Shown here: piece after piece, positions 5,647-9,767 of the stretch | Layout of the letters: each line of letters starts with the position of its first letter | Numbering within the stretch: position 1 is the stretch's first letter | Source: DAIDKA01 sp035503515 | GTDB lineage: Bacteria; Pseudomonadota; Gammaproteobacteria; Steroidobacterales; Steroidobacteraceae | Direction: 5' to 3' | Length of the DNA stretch: 9,767 bases | NCBI GenBank assembly: GCA_035503515.1 | Contig: DATJTJ010000013.1 | Span: 1-9,767, forward strand | Program-made: the position numbers and the translations under genes | The notes under the pieces: generated by a model | Database searches by the model: none | Told to the model about the DNA's origin: nothing | Seen by the model: the letters and a program-made list of their open reading frames with translations, nothing else

Positions 5647-6834
5647 GTGACCGAAAACATCACTCCTGCCAAGGCACCGCTGGATGCCCCTGCGCGATGG
5701 GAGCTCGGGCAGGTCGCCGCCAGCCCGACGGCCAGCTGGGATCCCGGCTACCGTCGCCTGCTCGAGCGCAGCGGCCTGAAGCTGTGCCAGCTGGAAGTCC
5801 CTGACGGTGACGGCGAGCACAAGGGACTCCGATTCGTCGATGCCGATCCGGAACTGTGCGCGCTCTTCGGCCGGGACCGCCTGGTCGGCAGCTGGATCGG
5901 GGAACTGGAGCCGGACGATGCCATCATCCTGAGCACGGCCTGCAGCGAGGTGCTGACCATGGGCTATGCGAGCCGCGACTGGCATCACAACAGCCGCTGG
6001 CAGGTCGTGGATGGCATCAACATGGGCAGCCCCATGCATCGGGTGGTCGCGCTGGCGCTGCGGCCAACCGAGGAAATCGAGGACGCCGATGATCCGGAGA
6101 CCCTTTCGGATCGGTCGACGCGCCGGGCACTGGCAACGGTCGCGCACGAGCTGCGCAATCCACTTTCGGCGCTCGGTGTGGGGCTGCGGGTCCTGTCGGC
6201 CCAGGCGGCGGCCGAGGGCTCGGTCCCGGAAGTCCTGACCATGATGTCCCGCCAGCTCGCGCACCTCAACCGCCTCGTGAACGATCTCATGGACCTGGGA
6301 CGCACCACGGTCGGCAAGGTGCTGCTCATCAAGGAGCCCGTTCGCATCGATGAGGTCGTGAAGCATGCGATCGAGGTGTGCGATGCCGCGCTCAAGGCGC
6401 GCGACCACCAACTGGTCCTCCTCGTCGAGGATCCGTCCGTGGAGGTGCTCGGCGATTTCGACCGCCTGGTGCAGGTGGTATCGAATCTCATCGGCAACAG
6501 CGCGAAATACACACCCCTGCAGGGCCGGATTTCGGTCCGGGTGGCACGGGAAGGGGCCGGCGTGCTGATCCGGGTCACCGACAATGGAATCGGCATACCC
6601 GCCGAGCAGATGCGTCGCGTGTTTGCCCCCTTCTCGCAATTGCACTCCGGCGGCAGGCTCACGGACGGCGGCCTGGGAATCGGCCTGACGCTGGTGAAAT
6701 ACCTGGTCGAGCAGCACGGCGGCACGGTCGAAGCCGGCAGCGAAGGCGCGGGGCGTGGCAGCGCCTTCACCGTGCGCCTGCCCGTCACTGACTCGGCGGG
6801 GCCGAAGATGCAGGGGACAGATTCAGGTTCATGA
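5647..6834 (+). CDS. Soluble PAS-like sensor histidine kinase (orphan)
   Basis: 395-residue two-component histidine kinase with no transmembrane segment, so it should sense a cytoplasmic signal. Residues about 35-140 look like a PAS fold (RFVDADPELCALFGRDRLVG). The dimerisation/phosphoacceptor helix carries the H-box VAHELRNPLSAL, phosphoacceptor His167. The ATPase domain shows the N-box NLIGNSAKYTP (280-290), G1 DNGIGIP (312-318), F-box FAPFSQ (326-331) and G2 GGLGIGLTLVK (341-351), all intact, so it should be active. There is no receiver domain and no response-regulator gene in the window: an orphan by context. Start: GTG 5647 has GAGGAG 5 nt upstream; an earlier in-frame GTG (5623) lacks one. 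It may share transcription with the ankyrin gene. Its last 50 bp overlap, antisense, the 3' end of the hemerythrin gene, leaving no room for a terminator between them. Confidence 0.93.
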   Translation: MTENITPAKAPLDAPARWELGQVAASPTASWDPGYRRLLERSGLKLCQLEVPDGDGEHKGLRFVDADPELCALFGRDRLVGSWIGELEPDDAIILSTACSEVLTMGYASRDWHHNSRWQVVDGINMGSPMHRVVALALRPTEEIEDADDPETLSDRSTRRALATVAHELRNPLSALGVGLRVLSAQAAAEGSVPEVLTMMSRQLAHLNRLVNDLMDLGRTTVGKVLLIKEPVRIDEVVKHAIEVCDAALKARDHQLVLLVEDPSVEVLGDFDRLVQVVSNLIGNSAKYTPLQGRISVRVAREGAGVLIRVTDNGIGIPAEQMRRVFAPFSQLHSGGRLTDGGLGIGLTLVKYLVEQHGGTVEAGSEGAGRGSAFTVRLPVTDSAGPKMQGTDSGS

Positions 6835-7396
6835 GGGTGAACCGCGAATCCAGCGGCGGGGCATCATCGCCCATGTAGCGCGCGAACTCCTCCGCATACC
6901 GCCGCGTCAGTTGCCCCTGCTCCGCTGCCGTGAGCTTCTCCTTCAGTTCGAGGAACCAGGTGCCCTCCTCCTCGTACATGTGGTGGGCGACCGCACCCTG
7001 AAGGTGCCCCAGCTTGTCGAGGTAGTCCTGCGACATCGGCTGCATGTGCTCGAGCAGGCCCAGTTGCACCTTTGCCGCGGATTGCTCGGTATAGGCCTTC
7101 GTGGAATGGGCCTTTTCACCCGCATTGACCAATGCCGGATACAGCACTGCCTCCTCCGCGAGCGAATGGCCCGTCAGCAACGTCGCAAGCCGTAGCTGGG
7201 CGGCCCGCCGCTCCTCCGGTCGCGAGGCGCTGCGCACTTCCGCGAAGGCGGCCTCGATATGCCGATGGTGCTGCAACACCATCGCCAGCCAGTCGCTGGC
7301 GCCAGCGGATTCGATGGCCCGCTGGCGCGCCTCGGCGCGCGCCTTCGCACTCTCCGGTGGCGAAACCGCCGAAATCATCTTATCGAGAATGGTCAT
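6785..7396 (-). CDS. Hemerythrin (HHE) domain protein
   Basis: 203-residue cytoplasmic protein predicted to form a four-helix bundle with a di-iron site that binds O2 or senses/detoxifies O2, NO or peroxide (family knowledge). Candidate ligands fall in helical order: His43/44/46 in QHHRH, His77 and Glu81 in GHSLAEEAVLYPAL, His117 in LLEHM, and His138/139 with Glu142-144 in AHHMYEEEGTWFLEL. The N-terminal 35 residues are a charged helix and the C-terminal 25 a flexible tail. Start: ATG 7396 has GGGAGA about 7 nt upstream; another in-frame ATG at 7417 has no ribosome site. The chosen start lies 17 bp inside the end of the DUF3618-like gene, so translation is probably coupled. Last gene of the four-gene operon; its 3' end overlaps the kinase gene on the other strand. 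Confidence 0.91.
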   Translation of the reverse strand: MTILDKMISAVSPPESAKARAEARQRAIESAGASDWLAMVLQHHRHIEAAFAEVRSASRPEERRAAQLRLATLLTGHSLAEEAVLYPALVNAGEKAHSTKAYTEQSAAKVQLGLLEHMQPMSQDYLDKLGHLQGAVAHHMYEEEGTWFLELKEKLTAAEQGQLTRRYAEEFARYMGDDAPPLDSRFTLMNLNLSPASSAPPSQ

Positions 7397-7772
7397 ATTC
7401 GTCTCCCGGTTGCTCATTCAAACCACGAAGCAGGTGAGCGAGCGCGCTTTTGGCCTGCGTCACGGCGGCCCCGAGCAGCGCTGCCTTGATTTCATCGAGC
7501 GTACTTTCGAGGGCGCCGGCCGGCCGGCCCGCAGGCGCCGCCGACCGACGCGACGTAGGGCTGCGCCCGCCATCGCCACCCCGACTGGTGGCGAACGCCA
7601 GCAGGGCGCCGCCCGACGCCGCCGCGGCCAGGAACGTGGCCGGTGCCCTGCGGTACTGACGCCGCCAATCGATGGCTGCCTTCACCCTAAGCTCCAGCTG
7701 CTCGATATTTGCCTTGAGATCCGCCTCGGCATCGCGGATGTGCCGGGTTATCTCGCCGGATGTTTCTGCCAT
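7380..7772 (-). CDS. DUF3618-like protein (membrane-associated, YqjK-like position)
   Basis: 130 residues. The first 40 form an amphipathic helix (SGEITRHIRDAEADLKANIE) followed by VKAAIDWRRQYRRAP and a short hydrophobic, Ala/Gly-rich segment (45-62), the layout I associate with DUF3618 proteins: a coiled-coil head and one membrane anchor. A basic, Pro/Ser/Gly-rich linker (64-88) leads to a C-terminal helix (TLDEIKAALLGAAVTQAKSA). Function unknown. Start: ATG 7770-7772 with GGGGAG 6 nt upstream; the frame is open further upstream, but that part lies over the YqjE-like gene. The start overlaps that gene's end by 25 bp, and its own end overlaps the hemerythrin start by 17 bp, so all three should be made together. 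It occupies the place that yqjK has after yqjE in E. coli, but I do not claim orthology. Confidence 0.8.
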   Translation of the reverse strand: MAETSGEITRHIRDAEADLKANIEQLELRVKAAIDWRRQYRRAPATFLAAAASGGALLAFATSRGGDGGRSPTSRRSAAPAGRPAGALESTLDEIKAALLGAAVTQAKSALAHLLRGLNEQPGDEYDHSR

Positions 7773-8071
7773 TGCAGGCTCCCCAGGATCAACACTCCGG
7801 CGACCGCGAGTGCCCCTGCCAGCACCAGCGCAGCCGCCCATAGCGGCAGGATGTACAGCAGCCCGCACAGGCACGAGACCAGCAGGAAACCCGCGGCGAA
7901 GAACAGGCACAGCACCGCGCCGATGGCCCAGCAAAGGCCGCTGCGGTAGTCGGCGAATTGCTCGCGAACCTCAGCCTTCGCCAGCTGAATCTCGGAGCGG
8001 GCAATATCGCGGATGTTGCCGAGGATGTCCCGGATCACATCGGAAAAGGCGCGCTGCGTCGGGGCGGTCAT
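7748..8071 (-). CDS. YqjE-like, holin superfamily III membrane protein
   Basis: 107 residues. The N-terminal amphipathic helix (about 7-42: VIRDILGNIRDIARSEIQLA) carries the I-x-L-A-K-A-E type motif seen in the family often named phage_holin_3_6 (YqjE in E. coli). Two adjacent transmembrane helices follow (about 46-71 and 76-98), joined by a very short turn, then a basic tail. The holin name is historical; these are chromosomal inner-membrane proteins of unknown function, usually beside a DUF883/YqjD gene, as here. Start: ATG 8069-8071, weak GGGAA-like ribosome site, 22 nt after the upstream gene's stop. The 3' end overlaps the DUF3618-like gene by 25 bp. Confidence 0.88.
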   Translation of the reverse strand: MTAPTQRAFSDVIRDILGNIRDIARSEIQLAKAEVREQFADYRSGLCWAIGAVLCLFFAAGFLLVSCLCGLLYILPLWAAALVLAGALAVAGVLILGSLQWQKHPAR

Positions 8072-8093
8072 GTCCGCGGTTCCCGGCCGCCGC

Positions 8094-8384
8094 TCAACGG
8101 GACAGGGACCTTGCCAGCAGGAATCCGATCGCTGCCGCGCCGATCAGCGCCGGCACCGGATTGTTCCGGATCAGGGTCTTCACATCGCCCATCATGGCGC
8201 CCGCGTCATGTTCGTCGAGATAGTCGGCCGCGGCCCCGAGTTTGCCGGCGGCGTTGCGCACTACGCGCGCGGCGCCTCGCCGTTTGGCGTCCAGCTGTTC
8301 GGCTGCCCCATTGGCAGCCTGTGCGGCGGAAGCTTTGATGTCATCGGTGGCGCTCGAGGCCGGGTCCGAAATGGTGTCTGGCAT
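8094..8384 (-). CDS. YqjD/ElaB/DUF883-like C-tail-anchored protein
   Basis: 96 residues. A hydrophilic, Ala-rich helical body (about 12-70) ends in a single C-terminal hydrophobic anchor, NPVPALIGAAAIGFLLARSL (75-94). That is the arrangement of the YqjD/ElaB/DUF883 family, whose C-terminal Asn-Pro then Gly/Ala-rich helix ends in Arg residues. In E. coli, YqjD is an inner-membrane protein that binds ribosomes in stationary phase; whether this relative does so is inference. Start: ATG 8382-8384 with a clear GGGGAGA about 6 nt upstream. It is the first gene of the operon running down to the hemerythrin gene. The alternative is a generic tail-anchored stress protein. Confidence 0.8.
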   Translation of the reverse strand: MPDTISDPASSATDDIKASAAQAANGAAEQLDAKRRGAARVVRNAAGKLGAAADYLDEHDAGAMMGDVKTLIRNNPVPALIGAAAIGFLLARSLSR

Positions 8385-8492
8385 GACCGTCTCCCCTGGT
8401 GATTGGTGGCCGAGAAGGCTGAATCCTGGGGCGGCACTTGCGGGGGGTCTGTAGGGCCGTCCTCCGTTCCTATGCGCGCTGGCACTGACACT

Positions 8493-8522
8493 TCTACATC
8501 TGGGCGGCTGCCCGGCCGTCAA
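8493..8522 (-). promoter_or_regulatory. Weak candidate promoter for the DUF883-to-hemerythrin operon
   Basis: In the 159-bp gap before the operon (8385-8543), the minus strand has TTGACG (8517-8522), 5 of 6 matches to a -35, then 18 nt, then TGTAGA (8493-8498), only 3 of 6 matches to a -10. A small inverted repeat GGGC...GCCC (8502-8513) sits in the spacer. The weak -10 suggests an activator or another sigma factor if this is the promoter. Confidence 0.25.
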
Positions 8523-8543
8523 GCCCGCGATACTCGAGCGGCC

Positions 8544-9767
8544 TCAGCGCCGGTCGGAAATGATGCGGGCGCTGCGCTCGTAGCTGAAGTAGGCCCAGGC
8601 CCAGTCGATGAGCACGACCAGCCGGTTGCGGAAGCCGATCAGGAAGAAGATGTGCGCCGCCAGCCAGAAGCACCACGCGAGCGTGCCGGAGAGGTGCCAG
8701 CCCCGCAGGTCGACGACGGCGGCGCGGCGGCCGATCGTCGCCAGCGTCCCGTAGTCGCGATAGCGGAAGGCCGCTCGCGGCCGGCCGGCGAGCGAAGCCG
8801 CGATGCATCGGGCAGCGTGCGCTCCCATCTGCTTAGCCGCCGGGGCAATGCCCGGGACGGGGCGTCCCGCGCAGGCGATACCGGCCAGGTCGCCGACGAC
8901 CATCACCTCCGGATGATCCGCCAGCGACAGGTCCGGCTGCACCTGGACGCGGCCGGACCGGTCGAGCGCAGCGCCGAGCAGCTTTCCCAGCGGCGACCCG
9001 GCCACTCCCGCCGCCCACAGCACGGTGCGGCTCGCAATGCGCTCGGTGCCGCACTCGACGTGATCGGCGCCGATCGCGCTCACGGCCGTGCCGGTCCTGA
9101 CCGTGACGCCCAGACGCTGCAGCTGGACTGCCGCCTTCGCAGACAGCGCAGGCGCGAGGGCGGGCAGCACCCGCGGGCCGGCCTCCAGCAGCAGCACGCG
9201 CGCCTGCCGCGGATCGCTGCGCCTGAATTCCGGTGCCAGGGTATGGCGCGCAATTTCCGCCAGCGTTCCCGCCAGTTCCACGCCGGTGGATCCGGCGCCG
9301 ATGACCACGAAGGTAAGCCACGCGTCGCGCTGCCGCGGCTCCGGTTCCAGCTCGGCGCGTTCGAAGGCGAAGGATTCGGGCGCGGATGGCGAGCGCATCG
9401 TCCAGCGTTTTCAGGCTGAGGACGTGCGCGATCCAGTCGTCGTGCCCGAAATAGGCATTGGCGGCCCCGGCCGCCACGATGAGGTAGTCGTATTCGAAGA
9501 ACTGCTCGCCCAGGTACACGCGACGGTCGGCGAGATCCAGGCTCCTGACCTCACCCATCAATACCGACACGTTGGACTGGTGACGCAGGATGTGCCGCAG
9601 CGGAGCCGCGATCGAGGGCGCCGCAAGCCCCGCCGTTGCCACCTGGTACAGCAGCGGCTGGAACAGGTGGTGATTGCAGCGGTCGATCAGCGTGATGTCG
9701 ACGGCGGCCGACCGCAGCGCGCGCACGGCCCACAGTCCGCCGAAGCCACCGCCGATGACGACCACCC
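8544..9767 (-). pseudogene. ndh: Type II NADH dehydrogenase, frameshifted, 5' end outside window
   Basis: Peripheral-membrane FAD enzyme that passes electrons from NADH to quinone without pumping protons. Frame 1 (9767 to about 9370) has the FAD-binding VVIGGGFGGLWAVRAL, then LFQPLLYQVATAGLAAPSIA, YDYLIVAAGA and LSLKTLDDALAIRARIL. The expected continuation appears in another frame (from about 9368): AFERAELEP, the NAD-binding FVVIGAGSTGVELAGTLAE, TVLWAAGVAGSPL, VVGDLAGI, YGTLATIGR and the C-terminal membrane-binding IGFRNRLVVLIDWAWAYFS, ending at TGA 8544-8546. The junction lies at about 9369, where ATC CTT is followed by a lone C and then GCC TTC GAA; relatives usually have one more whole residue there, so two bases seem lost (or one gained). 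Both halves are otherwise complete, which points to a recent mutation or a sequencing error. Reinitiation at an ATG in the second frame (9396-9398) has no ribosome site and would give a protein without the FAD head. Confidence 0.87.

Noticed and set aside
5605..6717. 370-codon minus-strand frame antisense to the histidine kinase
   Set aside because: His/Arg/Gln-rich translation with no domain, while the kinase boxes on the plus strand are complete.
7748..8071. Phage origin, because of the holin-family protein
   Set aside because: This holin superfamily is common as a chromosomal YqjE-type protein and no lysin, integrase or phage structural gene is nearby.
9360..9400. Programmed ribosomal frameshift in ndh
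   Set aside because: The change is to the +1 frame, but there is no slippery heptamer, stop codon or rare-codon pause at the junction, and the family is not known to need one.
8403..9419. 338-codon plus-strand frame antisense to ndh
   Set aside because: Arg/Gly/Gln-rich shadow; the minus strand carries unmistakable ndh motifs.
1..9767. CRISPR arrays, tRNA/rRNA genes, IS elements, attachment sites
   Set aside because: No regularly spaced direct repeats, tRNA cloverleaf, transposase motifs or flanking terminal repeats were seen on reading.

Overview
GC-rich chromosomal DNA, strongly biased to G/C at third codon positions. The gene content (type II NADH dehydrogenase, YqjD/YqjE-type stress membrane proteins, Hsp20, a heat-shock-type promoter) suggests an aerobic Gram-negative proteobacterium, perhaps a gammaproteobacterium near the Xanthomonadales/Nevskiales. 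That placement is inference; nothing in the window fixes a genus. I see no tRNA or rRNA gene, IS element, CRISPR array or phage structural gene.

Layout, left to right. Positions 1-428 (minus) hold a two-gene unit of unknown function: a 51-residue ORF, then 2 nt later a GTG-started ORF that leaves the window. Positions 638-2065 (minus) encode an MFS transporter of the sugar-porter/metabolite:H+ type. Positions 2321-2755 (minus) encode a small heat-shock protein with a good sigma-32-like promoter and a perfect 13-bp hairpin just past its stop. Positions 2927-3712 (minus) encode a DoxX-like membrane protein that appears to be two copies of one unit. A divergent intergenic region with a sigma-54-like -24/-12 element leads into an ankyrin-repeat protein (3891-5570, plus) and then a soluble PAS-like sensor histidine kinase (5647-6834, plus).

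The kinase converges on, and overlaps by 50 bp, a four-gene minus-strand operon (8384 to 6785) whose genes are tightly spaced or overlapping: a YqjD/ElaB/DUF883-like C-tail-anchored protein, a YqjE-like holin-superfamily membrane protein, a DUF3618-like protein and a hemerythrin-domain protein. The right end (8544-9767, minus) is a type II NADH dehydrogenase (ndh) split by a frameshift near 9369; its 5' end lies outside the window.

The window reads as a stress and redox accessory neighbourhood: chaperone, membrane-associated stationary-phase-type proteins, di-iron hemerythrin, respiratory NADH oxidation and an orphan sensor kinase. The least described points are the hemerythrin gene placed as the last, overlapping cistron of a yqjDE-like operon, the antisense overlap of that operon with a sensor kinase, the duplicated DoxX-like protein, and the sigma-54-like element in front of an ankyrin protein.
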